Notes under the pieces: model-generated
Databases searched by the model: none
The model's input: only the letters and a program-made list of their open reading frames with translations
Told to the model about the DNA's origin: nothing
Part shown: positions 25,880 through 37,662 of the stretch, piece after piece
Numbering within the stretch: the stretch's first letter is position 1
How the letters are laid out: the number at the start of each line of letters is the position of its first letter
Assembly (NCBI GenBank): GCA_003255025.1
Contig: QANY01000261.1
Coordinates: 1,738,607 to 1,802,606, forward strand
Length of the DNA stretch: 64,000 nt
Direction of reading: 5' to 3'
Origin: Datisca glomerata
Taxonomy: Eukaryota > Streptophyta > Magnoliopsida > Cucurbitales > Datiscaceae
Position numbers and translations under genes: made by a program

Positions 25880-27680
25880 ATGTTCTTGATTATGCATATA
25901 AATATTTGAAACGAACGTATCATGAATTTTGTGGATATTAGCATATGATTTTGTATGGTAGATTCAAAACTATTTTGAATGTGTTATGTGCCCTAATTAT
26001 TGGCTCTCGGCGTTTTTATTTCAATTTAGAATTGATGTAAGCCGAATTTGAGGCATAGAATTTTACGTAGTCTATTTTGTTGTAAAAGTTGTAACTTTAT
26101 AAATTTGATGTAAAATCGTCATCGTTGGAGTACTGTTCAAGCCAGATATACTGCTCTGGCGATGTCACCGCCATTGTCTGTTGCCGTGTCCTCCATGATG
26201 ACTAGGGTTTGTGAAATCCTAGGCGGTAACAATTAGGGTTTAGGAAACCTTGTGATGTTTCACGATAACCTTTATCCTATTTTTTTATCTTTTAAATTTT
26301 AAATTTTAAATAAATAAAAGATAATTATCTATTTTATCTTTATATTTTTTGAATTTTGAATTAAAAAATAATTATCTATTTTATCTTTTACATTTTGAAT
26401 TCAAAAGACAATTATCAGTGTTATCTTTTTATTTTATTAAAAAGAAAAAATGGGATAATTAATGAGACTATTTAATTAGGAAAATAGTTTTTCTTAATTA
26501 AAGGGTTTTAATCAAAATTTAATTTTTGAATTTTTGAAATTTGGAATTTAATTTTTGAATTTTTGAAATTTGGAATTTAAATTTTGAAATTTGAAATTTG
26601 AAACTGGACTTTCAAGTTTTGAATTTGAATTTTAAAATGAGAATGGACTTTTATAAAGAGTTATAGAGTGGTGAGACAGCATGGAAGAGAAGGAGGAAAT
26701 TATAGAGGCCATGAAAATTAGTTTATAAATTAATTTATAATTTATTTATTATTCTTTTTGGGTTGTAGTTAGAAATGAGCCAATAGGAGATTAAATTTAA
26801 ATGTATGATTTAATTTTAATCGTGTATCATCGTATAACATGTCATATAAAACTAGAGATATGTCAATATCAAATTGTCATGTAGCATGTACATGCATCAT
26901 TGTAGATTAATTTATAATGGTTATATTCAATTACAATGTGAAATTTATAATCGTTATGATTTAAAATTGGGATTTAAAATTAAATAAAGTACTTATAAAT
27001 TTCATCACGTTTTTTAAATTAATAAAATTTATGTTTTGAAAAACAACTAAAAATCCAAAAAAATTCAAAAACTAAGTGGGAGGGTCGTTTACGTTGAAAC
27101 GTTCTCAAGATCTTCAACGCGAACTTGATCGTGTCACGAGGAATAATTTAGAACCACCTATAGCGGTACTCTCTTCAATGGGAGAAACTTTGGAGTCGTG
27201 TCACATTGAGTCATCGAGTTTCTTGAAAAACTAAGATTTCTATAGGAAGTGGTGGGGCAGGACCATCCCATAGATGAACTGTTAGTCCATAGTAACTTTT
27301 AAGGGTCGATGCCTTGATTAAACACTTAAAATGAAGCACATTGGAATCCCCACTTAGAGCTAGTCAATGAGGCCAAGGTGATCAAAACCATTGGTGATTG
27401 GTTAAGCTAGATGTGGAGACATTTGAGCGTTAACCAAATGAGAAGAGTCTCGATGCGATAGGAGATGGTTTGGACCTCATCCCTTGATGAGACAAGCTAT
27501 CGTTTTTTATCGTAACATCATGGAGGAAATGTTTTTTTATTGGATTTTTAAATATTTAAGTAGTTGAATCATGCATCATACTTTCTTAAGCAATTGGGCA
27601 TTTATTTACACCGTTTTTATTTATTCTTTTCGATAATCATGCCAATATCCACATTCTCAACTATCTTAAACGTGAGCAAT
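25880..27680 (+). other. Copia B untranslated leader
   Basis: No open frame of note. About 26270-26640 consists of repeated tttgaattttgaatt and attatctattttatctttt words. 27060-27520 is less AT-biased and unrecognised. Confidence 0.55.
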
Positions 27681-27689
27681 ATTAACTGG

Positions 27690-28450
27690 TGATAATTACG
27701 GTGATTGGAAACACAATCTTGATATCGTACTGACGATTGAAAAGCACAAGTTTGTGCTCACCACCCATTGTTCCTTTGAGCCTTTTAGTGAATCGACTCA
27801 AGAGGGAAAATGATACTTATGCTTCTTGGTTACGTTCTGATGAGATAACCATATATTATATCTTGGCTTCTGTTAACAATGTGTTGAAACAACAACATCA
27901 TAATTTGGGAACCACCGCTGATATGATGTTGAACATCACCGAAACGTTTGAAGATCATGGTCGTAAATCCAAATAGGCAGTTGTGCGAAACCTTATGAAC
28001 TGCAATAAAACTTAGAACTCTTGTCAGAAAACATATGATGATGATCATTAGTTATCTGAATGATATGGAGATCATGGGTGCTGAGGGTGATGGTGAGACT
28101 CAGGTGGATATAATCCTAGATACTATGCCTGATACCTTCGAGAACTTTAAACTTAATTATTTGATGAATAAGTTGAGGTACTCGGTTCCTGAGATTATGT
28201 AGGAGTTGCAAGCCATTGAGACTTTGTTTCTAAAGAGCAAGAGGAAGGCTGGATATGCTAACTTTACTGAAAGTAAGCCTTCCACCCCCAGCGCCAAAAG
28301 GAAACACTAGATGAGGTATGAATAAGGCTAAGAAGAAGAACTCAAAAGTTAAAAATGGTAAGGGCGCTACAAGGTGGACATGTTGTGAGACAAATGTCAT
28401 CAGTGTGGAGTCGATAACCATTGGATATGAAACTGCCTGGATTATCTCTA
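27690..28450 (+). pseudogene. Copia B gag remnant
   Basis: Begins with NYGDWKHNLDIVLTIEKHKF (about 27697-27756), the N-terminal copia gag pattern that follows the NYxxW motif. It continues in shifted frames through SVPEIMxELQAIE near 28187-28222. A CCHC zinc knuckle follows at about 28390-28435, reading C-HQ-C-GVDN-H-WI(stop)N-C, with correct CX2CX4HX4C spacing but a stop inside. Several frameshifts and stops mean no full nucleocapsid could be made. Confidence 0.82.
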
Positions 28451-28469
28451 GCAGATATCTTGGTCAAGT

Positions 28470-31438
28470 TCATCATCCGTATGGGGAATAGAGCATTGGT
28501 AGTGGTTGTATCAGTTGGAAGTTGATAACGGTTATCTGTTTTTACATGATGTTTATTATATCCCAGTTTTTGGAAGAATATTATTTATATTAGTGCATTA
28601 ATTGAGCAATGATTTGATCTTAAATTTATTGATAAATATATTGGTATTTTTAGAAATGAATGCCTAATTACTATTGCACACATGTTTAATAAACTGTTTC
28701 ACGTAAAACCAATAGTTTTAATGATATGTGACACTGAAGTGAATAATGATTCTTAAAGGGATAGTAAAAGATTGAAGTATGACTCAACCGATCTAACTTA
28801 TTTGTGGCACTTACGCCTCGGGCATATTAGCTTGGACATGATTAAAAGACTTGCGAATGATGGTCATTTGCAAACTTTAAGTGTGAGATCACTACCCACA
28901 TGCGAATCCTGTATTAAAGGCAAAATGACCGAGAGGCCAATTTCAGTAAAAAGTAAAAGAGTCACTCAATGCCTTGAACTCATACATAGTGATATATGTG
29001 GGACATTGAATATCCAAGCAATAGGAGGTTATGATACTTCGTAACCTTCACTGATGACTAATCACATTTTGATCGTATTTATCTAATGCGTCAAAAGTAT
29101 GAAAGCTTTGAAAAATTCAAAGAGTATAAGGCCTTGGTTGAAAATCAATTAGAAAAGTAAATCAAAACACTACAATCCGATCGTGGTGGAGAGTACTTGC
29201 TAGGAGAATTTGAAAACTTTTTTAAGGAAGAATGTATTCTTTCTCAGCTTACAACACCTGGTACGTCGTAGCAGAATGGTGTGTCAGAGAGAAAGAATCG
29301 AACTCTGATGGGTACGGTTAGATCCATGATGAGTTATTCATCCATTCTAGATTCCTTTTGGGGATTTGCCTTGGAAACATCGGTATATATTCTGAACCAA
29401 GTTCCGTCGAAGACAGTGGCTGGTACACCATATGAAAGATGGTATGGACAAAAGTCATCTATTAACCATTGTAAAATATGGGGGTGCCCAACACATGTTC
29501 TAAAATCGAAGACAGATAAGTTGGCCAGTCGTTCAGAATTATGCATGTTCGTAGGATATCCTAAAAGAATGAAGGGGTACGTCTTCTACAATACGAATGA
29601 CCATAAAAAATTCGTTAGCACGAATGCTCGTTTTCTTGAAGAAGATTACATTAAAGTGTACAGCCAAGAAACACAATTGTGCTAGAGGAATTATTGAGTG
29701 GAAGGACACCGACTCCCCAATCAGAAATTATTTCCGATTCAATAGTGGAAGAAACACAACAGGAGTCAGAGCCTATGGATCCTCGACGTTGTTGGAGGGT
29801 TGTGAGACAAATTGAGAGGTATATTTTCCATGGAGAAGCTTTGACAGCTGTCTCAGATAAGGACCTTGATGAACCTGTCTCCTACTTAGAGGCCATGACT
29901 GGTCCTGAAGTAAACTTATGGCAAGAATCTGTGAACGTTGAGATACATTCGATGTACTTGAACAGAGTCTAGAAGATTGTAGATCCTCCTGAAGGGGTAA
30001 AACCCGTAGGATGTAAATGGATTTATAAGAAGAAAAGAGGTCTGGATGAGAATGTAAAGACATTCAAAGTTAGGCTAATAGCCAAGAGATACACCAAAAA
30101 AGAAGGAATAGACTATGAGGACACCTTCTCGCCGGTCGCCATGCTTAAATCCATCTGAATTATTTTGTCTATTGTTGTGACCTTGATTATGAAATCTAGC
30201 AAATGAACATCAAGACTGCTTTTCTGAATGGAAATCTTGATGAGCGTATTTATATGGCTCAACCAGACGGGTTCATGGAGAAAGGCCAAGAGGGCAAATT
30301 TTGTGAACTGCAGAAGTCCATTTATGGACTTAAGCAAGCGTCTCGATCGTGGAATATTAGATTCGATGAAACTATTAAGAACTATGATTTTGAATATTAG
30401 ATTCGACGAGCCATGTGTGTATAAGCTGATACACGAAAGGAATGTGGTTTTTCTAGTCTTGTACGTAGATGATATACTACTCATTGGGAATGATGTAGAA
30501 AAATTATATGATGTCAAGATTTGACTTGCAAATCAATTTGATATGAAGGATCTTGAAGAAGCTGCATTTGTCTTAGATATTCAGATCTTTCGAGATATGA
30601 AGAATATACAATTGTCACTGTCTCAAGCATCTTATATTAAAAAGGTGTTTGATCGCTTCAATATGCAAAACTCCAAGAAATGATTTCTACCTTTTAGACA
30701 TGGAGTTAGCCTCTCTAAGGCAGAGTCTCCTAAGACTCCTTAAAAAGAGGAAAACATGAGAAAAATTTTCTATACTTCAGCCGTATGAAGTCTCATGTAT
30801 GCGATGATTTGCACTAGGCCGACATTTACTATGTCGTGGGTGTGGTGAGTTGTTTTTAATCTAATCCTGAAAGTGAGCACTGGAATGCCATCAAACATAT
30901 CCTTAAGTATCTCAGGAGAACAAAGAATTACATGCTCTTATATTCAGGTAGTGACTTGACTATGATGGGATGATTCCAATTTTCAAGCTGATAAGAATTT
31001 CAGGAGATCCACTTCAGGATTGATGTTCATCCTGAACGGTGGAGAAGTTGTATGGAGAAGTATCAAGCAATCTTGCATTTCTGATTCTACCATGTAAACT
31101 GAATATGTGGCAGCTTGTGAAGCTGCAAATGAGGCTGTATGGCTTAGGAAGTTCTTGAAGACTCTGAAAGTTGTTCCAGACGCCATCAAGCCCATAACAG
31201 CTTGTTGTAATAATAGTGCGGCTGTAGTGAATTCTAAGGAATCTAGAAACCATAAGAGATCCAAACACATAGAACATAAATATCACATGACTAGAGAAAT
31301 TGTTCAGCTTGGAGACGTGGTTATGCATATTTCGACGGTCAACAACCTAGCAGATCCATTCACGAAGACTTTAAGCAGTAAATTTTTTTATGATCATCTG
31401 GAGGGCTTGGGGATAAGAGATTGTACTCCTCTACTTTA
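28470..31438 (+). pseudogene. Copia B pol remnant (protease to RNase H)
   Basis: 28772-29044 holds the GAG-pre-integrase zinc region (WHLRLGHIS...CESCIKGKM) and the start of the integrase core (IHSDICGTL). QSDRGGEY at about 29174-29197 is the second catalytic Asp region, and GVSERKNRTLMGTVRSM at 29281-29330 carries the expected Glu. KIWGCPTHVLKSK follows near 29473. RT starts with PVGCKWIYKKKRG near 30004 and has the catalytic box LYVDDILLIGND at about 30459-30494. RNase H closes with AACEAANEAVWLRKFLK and ADPFTKTLSS, ending at TAG 31436-31438. The three main catalytic signatures survive, but at least six stops or shifts interrupt the polyprotein (for example 29042, 29158, 29270, 30158, 30205, 30397). 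Confidence 0.9.
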
Positions 31439-31453
31439 GTCCAAGTGGGAGAT

Positions 31454-33328
31454 TGTTAGAATATGTCCATAAAATAACGTGTAATAACTATTTATTTGTA
31501 TTTAGTTATTTCTCAGGCATTAGTATTATTGATTTTTTATGAATAAATTGAAAGTTTTATTTTAGATTAAAGTGTGTTTGTAAATTACTCAAGTCCTGGA
31601 ACTTTCATCAATGAACGAAGAGTGAAGATAGAGGCATCTCCAGACGAACTCTTCTGAGAAAATTTAGAACGATTTTCCCAATCTTAGGATCGACTGGGCA
31701 ATCGAATCTGATTGCGACTGTTAGGTTGAACCAATAGATTCTAGTCATGAGGCATGAGAGTGGAGACCCAAATGGTTAACCTAGACATGTTATGAACATG
31801 TTGAATAGACTGGTAACAAATTAGTTTAGATCCCAAAACCGTTTACCTAGCTCAAAATCTATTTTTTATACCTTAAAGGTATTTCATAATTATCTTAATC
31901 TTGAGGTGAATACGAAGCTTGACTCTGTTAGTTGTAATCTTTCATATATCAAATGAGTGAGTTTGAATTGACATGCAATACCTCGACTATTAAGTTTATA
32001 ATTCAATTAAGTTAGAGTTACGTGATTCACATATATGAAAATTCGTGATTAGATTACAAAAGCAACAATATCACTTTACGATTTATTGATGAGTCTGTGA
32101 ATAAATTAACCTGACCAGGTATTGAATGAATTAGGTCATTGATTAAGACTTGTGAATTGTACGAGACAATTCACTATTATGTCTTTCTTATTCACAACCA
32201 ATAAATGAGTTAAGAAAATAATAACAAAGTGGTAAAATGGTAATTTTACATTCTACTCTTGTTACTGATATTCATGATGGGTATTATGTTAAAATATTCT
32301 GTGGACCGTGAAAATAAAAAGGGTTTATTTACACCAACAGAAAAGTAGCGCGCATGAATCAAGAGTTGAATTTATCATGATTAAATAGGTCGAGAATTTA
32401 TAGAGATAAATTCACCGGGTATTTGAATCCTTAGCTTTGTTCATGTGGGTCCATCCGGTCTTAGAAATAGCTCACAAGAACAGGAATAGAGAAACGAAGT
32501 AAATTAGATCAAAATATGTTTTGTTGCCAAAACATATTTCCTACACCAATATGTGATGGGTGATGTCACTTAATTAGTTAAGTGTGATTATTTGTATTAA
32601 AATTAATTAGTTTATTATTGAATAATTAATAAATGAAAATTAATTAATTGATAATGATAAATTAAATCTATCAATTGGACTGATAAATTAAAATACAACT
32701 CTAACACTGTGGAGATATACTGATTTTCGGTAATTTGAATATATGGGGATGAATTTTTAGAAATTTAAAATATATGAGTATATTTATAAATATCAAAAAT
32801 TAGATTTTATAAATATTTAATAGTAATTTGATTGCAGAGAAAGAGATGGAGATATAGATCTCATATTAGATATAGAGAAACAAGTTTTCTCCCATTCCTA
32901 GTGATTTCCGCCGATTTAGAGAGTAAGGAATAACTATTTGATTTTTTCTTTCAATCGTTTTGGAAGCCCACACTTAAATTTCTACACAAAATTCTTGTGA
33001 GATATATTTCTAAAATTAACGGTTGGTTGTTGGTGGATGAAATTCGCAAATCATTCTTACAGTTCAAGGATCCTGAAGCCTAAAGAACACGAAGAACGCT
33101 CAAAGAAATTCCGCTAGTTCAGAAATTCTCTGATACAAAGTATAGGTGAATAATTACTTCTAACATTATCTTCTCGTTTAATATCATATATGTATAATCA
33201 CACGTTGTTTGGTTTTAAATAATTTAATTCGATTGAATAAGTTAATAATTTTTTTTATATTTCGCTCATGAACCATTCATGGTTCAAACTTATTTTTTAG
33301 TTAATTTTAAAACCTACCGATCCCAGCA
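31454..33328 (+). repeat. 3' LTR of copia B
   Basis: 1875 bp, TGTTAGAATATGTCC to tcccagca, TG...CA ends. It is the complete reference copy for the family within the window. Confidence 0.9.
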
Positions 33329-33475
33329 TGTGATCTCTAGATATTGAGAGTCTTGTCTTGGGGATTCGAAGATCACAAACTCGATACCTCAGATTTTTTG
33401 GGTTGCATGTGAGATTCTGACTAAGAGGCAGAAAATATATTTGCCCCTAATTCCAAAATTAACTTCTCTTTTTGT

Positions 33476-35190
33476 GTGCAGTGGGGAGGTAGAAGCCGAA
33501 GGAACACTCCACCGTCTTCACGACCTGAAATCCGTAATTTAGCCAGAATCCCTGCAGATCAACGTCACTTCAGTTTCCTTACTTCTCCCGCATCCTTGCC
33601 CCAGGCTGGACTGTACCTGGATCCTCCGGTGGATTTCATGGCTGAGGTTCCCGACGAGGCCCGTTTGGTAGGCTCAGGCTCGAAGAGTCTTGGCCCTCAT
33701 AGTTAAAAAACCCATTCTTCAAATAGTATGTGACGTTGTTCTCATATCTTGTTGTCTGTCTCCCACTCTCCCTTTTTTGTGCATGACTTTATTGTTGTTC
33801 TATTTCTTGCAGAGGTGGTTTCTTTAAGCAAACCCCTAGCGGAGCTCGAGGGTGTCAAGGCACAGAGGATGGAGGCCATTCGGTCTAAAAATTTGGGGAG
33901 GTAAAAGGAAATGAGGGTCCTTCCTACACCACCTCCCTCTACCCATCCTCGGGGCACCATCGTTGTCTTCATCTCTCCCACCTTCTTCTGTACATGTTTC
34001 TACTCTAAAGACCATCAAGAGCCTTCCAAAAAATCTCCGATCATCCTCCGATCAAGGCCTGTCATTGGGTAACTTTAATCACGTGCTCCTCAGGTGTCTT
34101 CCCAATTCCTTTAGTCAGCTCGGGCCAAGTCTGAGGTGACTAATCTAGAAGTCGAGGGGTCTCCATCTCACCTCCCTAGATATGCTTTTCAGGGTTCTGA
34201 CCGTCGAGCCTTCATGGTCAGAAACGCAAGGCTCTGATGGCCTTGATTGAGGGAGGAAAAAATCCTAGTCCTCGGGGTCGAGCTTGGGGAGAGGTGAAGA
34301 GGTAACTGGAATGGTGGTCCGCGCAAGCGGACCATGAGAAAGGGTTGCCCTTCTCAAGCTGTAGGGGCAGAGCTTGCTAATGCTTTTGGGGATCACACCT
34401 TAGGCGTAAGTAGCGTCTCTTCCTGTACCTTTTGTGTTAGTCCGTCATTTTCTTACTCGCTCGTTAACATTTATAGATTCGCGCCTATAATGTCATGATG
34501 CTGGCGCATTTTGAAAATTGTAGATCTACAGTGTTTATGGCGGCCGAGTTCACCGCCACGACCTAGAAATGTGATTGCCTTGTCCAAGCCAATGAATAAC
34601 TAACAAAGGAGATCCAGGAGCTCCGCGTTGCGGCAAAGAGGATGATGAGCCTCGACGAGGAGTTGATTCAGGCTCAAGAAGCTCGTTGGGATTTGGAGGC
34701 TCAACTATCCGACCATGACAAGATCGTCACAAGTCTTCGTCGGCAGGAGAACGTCCTATTGAATAAGTTTCAGCTTCAGGGGAGAAGCTTGCTCAGGTTG
34801 AGAGTCGAGAGAGGGAGGTTACTCGACAACTGGATGGCTTTAAAGAATCCCCAAAGTTTAAAGTTGCCCTACTCCTGGAGTTTTCCCTAGGCTACGACAG
34901 ATGTCAAGATGAGATTGTCGATGCTCATCCTAAGCTAGACTTAAGCTTCCTAACTCTTCTGTCAAGATGAGATTGTCGATGCTCATCCTAAGCTAGACTT
35001 AAGCTTCCTAACTCTTACTCTATCCTCAAAGTCCTGGTCCGATTCGTGGAGAGGATTCCCAACCTTCTCCTTCTGCCCCTGATCCTCTAGTGTTGGAAGC
35101 TACCCAGGGTGGTCTCGTTGTGGGAGGTCCCCTTTACCTTTGGGTCATACAGAGGAGACCCAACCCTCATCATCAGAGTCTGCTTAGAAT
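33476..35190 (+). pseudogene. Antisense additional ORF of the gypsy element (coiled-coil protein remnant)
   Basis: GC-richer than its surroundings and on the strand opposite to the element's gag. The clearest part, about 34590-34900, encodes a heptad-rich helix (LTKEIQELRVAAKR, LDEELIQAQEARWDLEAQL, DHDKIVTSLRRQENVLLNKF), then in a shifted frame SLGYDRCQDEIVDAHPKLDL. Upstream, 33780-33900 reads EVVSLSKPLAELEGVKAQRM. The coiled coil followed by a GY..C..E......P.LDLSFL tail resembles putative plant gypsy-type transposon proteins (Transposase_28-like), which occur as antisense ORFs in Tat elements. That assignment is from memory of family shape. Several stops and frameshifts, including a 58-bp duplication, make it non-functional. 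Confidence 0.5.
34902..35017 (+). repeat. 58-bp tandem duplication
   Basis: Starting at tgtcaagatgagattgtcg, 34902-34959 is repeated exactly at 34960-35017. As 58 is not a multiple of three, it shifts the frame of the antisense ORF. The two copies look identical, so the event is probably recent. Confidence 0.92.
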
Positions 35191-35199
35191 TTCCACCGA

Positions 35200-35783
35200 C
35201 ATTCCTAGAGCTTTATCATTTTTGTAGCTTTTCCTTTCCCTTTTTTTGCTCAAGTATTTTTGTCAAACTTTTGTCTCATCTTTTACCTTGATCCGTATAA
35301 ACTTTGAATTCCTCGACCATGTCATTTCACTGCTTTGGATCTGACCTTGGTATTTCACTGCTTTTGATATGACCTCATGGGCTTTTATTAATATTTGTCT
35401 GTTCTGGCCTTTAGGCTTGCTTTTTCCTTGTGAAACTTATGATATTTCCTTCGGGCGGGTTACCTCTTTTGGAAGAGGTGGGCCGAACAACTTTGTCGTA
35501 TCCTTAGGGAGTCGTATTGCCCCCTGCAATGGGCCCGTTCGACTAGACTTATTCCAAACTCTTTCCCAGCGTTTACCTGGGTACCTCTTCCTTCGTTGAG
35601 GTTCCTTTTTCCTTTTGTCGAGAGAAGGAGCGGGCGTTGTTTCCTTTCCTCTAATGCTTGATTGGGAGTTCTTATTCGGTAGGGAGCCCATTTTTCCTTA
35701 GACATCTAGTCGGCCATCCTTTTCTCAGGTTGGAGCTTTTCCTTTTTTTTCTTGGGATTTTGTAAGGCATTTTTACTCTTGTC
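35200..35783. other. Non-coding interior of the gypsy element
   Basis: Pyrimidine-rich on the plus strand (ttttttcttggg, cttttcctttccc). Overlapping frames on both strands are consistent with low-complexity composition; no domain seen. Confidence 0.5.
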
Positions 35784-36690
35784 TAAAACTCTTTCCCCGT
35801 CCGGTGAGCTAGAGTGCTTTACCAGACACCTCCTTTTAGTCTAGATTGATAGGCTAGATCACCACGTCAGCCCTCACCTTTTGATTTTTGGAGTCTAATT
35901 AGGCATTTTTGTTCTGACTAAAGCTTATTTCATGTCTGACGAGCTGTGGTGCTCGACAGACATCACTTTTGGATCCCGACTGATGGGTTAGAGCACCACT
36001 CTAGTCTTCATTTTTTAATCCTGACTGGTGGGCTAGAACACCATGCTAGTAATCGCTTTTTGATTTTTAGAGTCTAAACAAGCCTTTCTGCTCTGACTAG
36101 GGCTCTTTTCCAGTCTGATGAGCTGGGGTGCTCGACAAGCATCACTTTTTATCCTGATTGGCGAGCTAGAGCACCACGCGAATCAACACTTTTTAATCCC
36201 GACTAACGGGCTAGAGCGCTACGCCAGTCATCACTTTTTAATTTTTAGAGTCTGGCCAAGCATTGCTGCTCTAACTAGAGCTCATTTCACGTCTAACGAG
36301 TTAGGGTATTCGACAAACATCATTTTTTGATCCCGTCTGATGGGCTAGAGCACCACGTCAGTCATCACTTTTTAATCTTGACTAGAGGGCTAGAGCACCA
36401 TACCAATCATCACTTTTTTTATTTTTAGAGTCTAGTCAAGCGATTATGCTCTGACTACAGCTCATTTCCCATGTGACGAGTTAGGGTGTTTTGCAGACAT
36501 CATTTTTTGATCTGACGAGTGAGCTAGAGTACCGCGCCAGTCATCACTTTTTAATCTAGACTGACAGGCTAGAGCACCACGCCAATAATCAATTTTTTAG
36601 TTTTAGAGTCTAGCTAAGCATTTCTACTCTGGCTAAAGCTATATTTTCGTTTGACGACTAGGGCGCTCGATAGACATCACTTTTTCCTTC
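35784..36690. repeat. ~180-bp tandem array in the gypsy interior
   Basis: The word tttttagagtct (first copy tttttggagtct) recurs at about 35885, 36064, 36242, 36422 and 36601, a period of 178-181 bp over roughly five units. Each unit holds shorter subrepeats of about 60 bp built on gggctagagcaccacgccagtcatcacttttt. Tandem arrays in the untranslated interior are typical of Tat/Ogre elements, where they can seed satellite DNA. Confidence 0.88.
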
Positions 36691-36695
36691 AATCC

Positions 36696-37297
36696 TTATT
36701 TGCAGGTATCTTGAACTCCTGGGGAGTTTCGCCTGCTGGATTTCCAGTGAAAAGGGGAATCTGTTTGACCTATGAGAGTCTCGATAGAGGCCCCAATAGT
36801 TTGCCCCCATTCCTTCCTTAGCTCATCTATCTGCAACTGGAGCGTCTGTATCTCGGTCGGTTGTTCTGAGATCTTATCGGTCTGGTTTGTCACTTTCGTG
36901 TCTCTGCTAATTTCGGTAGAATGGTCATCCCCGCCTTTAGTTCACTCTTGGACGTTAGAGGCCACCTTGCCCTTTTCCAAGTGGTCATCCTCATTGGCTC
37001 CTTAATCATGGGAGGACCCGGCCGACGACTCCTTCTACTTCTAGGGAGTAGTGTCCTTAGGTAGCTAGGAAGGGCCTTGTTGACAAGAGGCTGCTACAAC
37101 GTTGGTGAGGGCCATCATTTCTCTCTTCATTTTTCTTACCATCTTAGAGAGTGAACTTACCGGCTCTTTCCTTTTTGCTTCATGACCAATGCGACAGTAG
37201 AAGGTTCCTCTCTCGATGAAGAGGATGGTGGGTCTTCCTTCTCCACTCCCAAGCCATCATGGTTTTCGTCAGAATGAGATGAGGGTATCAAGCTCAT
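36696..37297 (-). pseudogene. Gypsy gag N-terminal remnant
   Basis: An ATG at 37297-37295 lies about 60 bp after the PBS on the same strand and opens a hydrophilic frame (MSLIPSSHSDENHDG, then EEPSTVALVMKQKGKS) that stops near 37160. Readable text continues in other frames (SSLSKMVRKMKREMMAL, then TEIQTLQLQIDELRKEW at about 36800-36850) and ends at 36696. Acidic, Ser-rich starts followed by a short coiled coil are usual for this part of plant gypsy gag. The capsid core and zinc knuckle are missing: the ~180-bp array begins immediately. Confidence 0.6.
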
Positions 37298-37357
37298 TTT
37301 GTCTTTTGCAGATTAAACAACCTCAAGTGTTTGGTAGGGAAGACAACTTGGCTTGCG

Positions 37358-37375
37358 TTCCCATAGACGACGCCA
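37358..37375 (-). other. Primer-binding site of the gypsy element
   Basis: The minus strand reads TGGCGTCGTCTATGGGAA, two changes from TGGCGCCGTCTGTGGGAA, a primer-binding sequence common in plant gypsy elements. It lies two bases from the LTR end and fixes the orientation. Confidence 0.82.
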
Positions 37376-37377
37376 AC

Positions 37378-37657
37378 TGTCGTTACCAAAAATCTCTACA
37401 GTGAGGTGGCATGCAATCTTCTCTCCACGTAGGGGTCCTTTTAGGCGGTAACGCAACACATATAAAAAACTCTAAGACGAAGAGAACCGGGAAGTAGTTT
37501 CCTCGTCGAAGTGCCTCCGATACCTAAGTCAATATCCTGAATAAATTTTGGAAACCTTAGAGACCGACCTAGCTAGGTCAGTTCCCCTCCTTTTTGGGAG
37601 CTCAGTTCTTCAATCCCTTAGTGCCACGCCATTATTAGTCTGGGAATACCCATAACA
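37378..37657 (-). repeat. 5' LTR (right) of the gypsy element, internally deleted
   Basis: 280 bp against 867 bp in the left copy. Both ends match (TGTCGTTACCAAAAATC; gggaatacccataaca), but the segment corresponding to about 23186-23755, with the TATA box, is absent. This LTR could not drive transcription. Confidence 0.8.
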
Positions 37658-37662
37658 AATAT

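Larger units (their letters stand above)
24072..33328 (+). mobile_element. Ty1/copia retrotransposon nested in the gypsy element (copia B)
   Basis: LTR copies at 24072-25862 (missing its first ~113 bp) and 31454-33328 enclose 5.6 kb with PBS TGGTATCAGAGC (25865-25876), gag, protease-integrase, RT and RNase H in copia order, and the tract ccaagtgggagat just before the 3' LTR. Because the 5' LTR start is gone, the left TSD cannot be seen; a deletion has also removed adjoining gypsy sequence. Stops and frameshifts occur in all domains but long readable stretches survive, so it looks less decayed than copia A. Another LTR of the same family, inverted, is at 61964-63877. Confidence 0.9.
22999..37657 (-). 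mobile_element. Ty3/gypsy element with Tat-like layout, carrying a nested copia
   Basis: LTRs at 22999-23865 and 37378-37657 are flanked by AATGT (22994-22998) and AATAT (37658-37662), a TSD with one change. A PBS of the common plant gypsy type lies at 37358-37375 on the minus strand, and a purine-rich tract (minus strand, 23866-23879) abuts the left LTR, so the element runs right to left. In that order it has 5' LTR, PBS, gag remnant, ~180-bp tandem array, an opposite-strand coiled-coil ORF, then the 3' LTR. Protease, RT and integrase are absent. An antisense ORF before the 3' LTR and internal tandem repeats are known traits of Tat elements; the lineage call is inferred from layout. 24072-33328 is a later copia insertion. 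Confidence 0.75.

Noticed and set aside
35784..36690. Regular repeats resembling a CRISPR array
   Set aside because: Units are contiguous ~180-bp tandem copies without unique spacers, in a plant retroelement.
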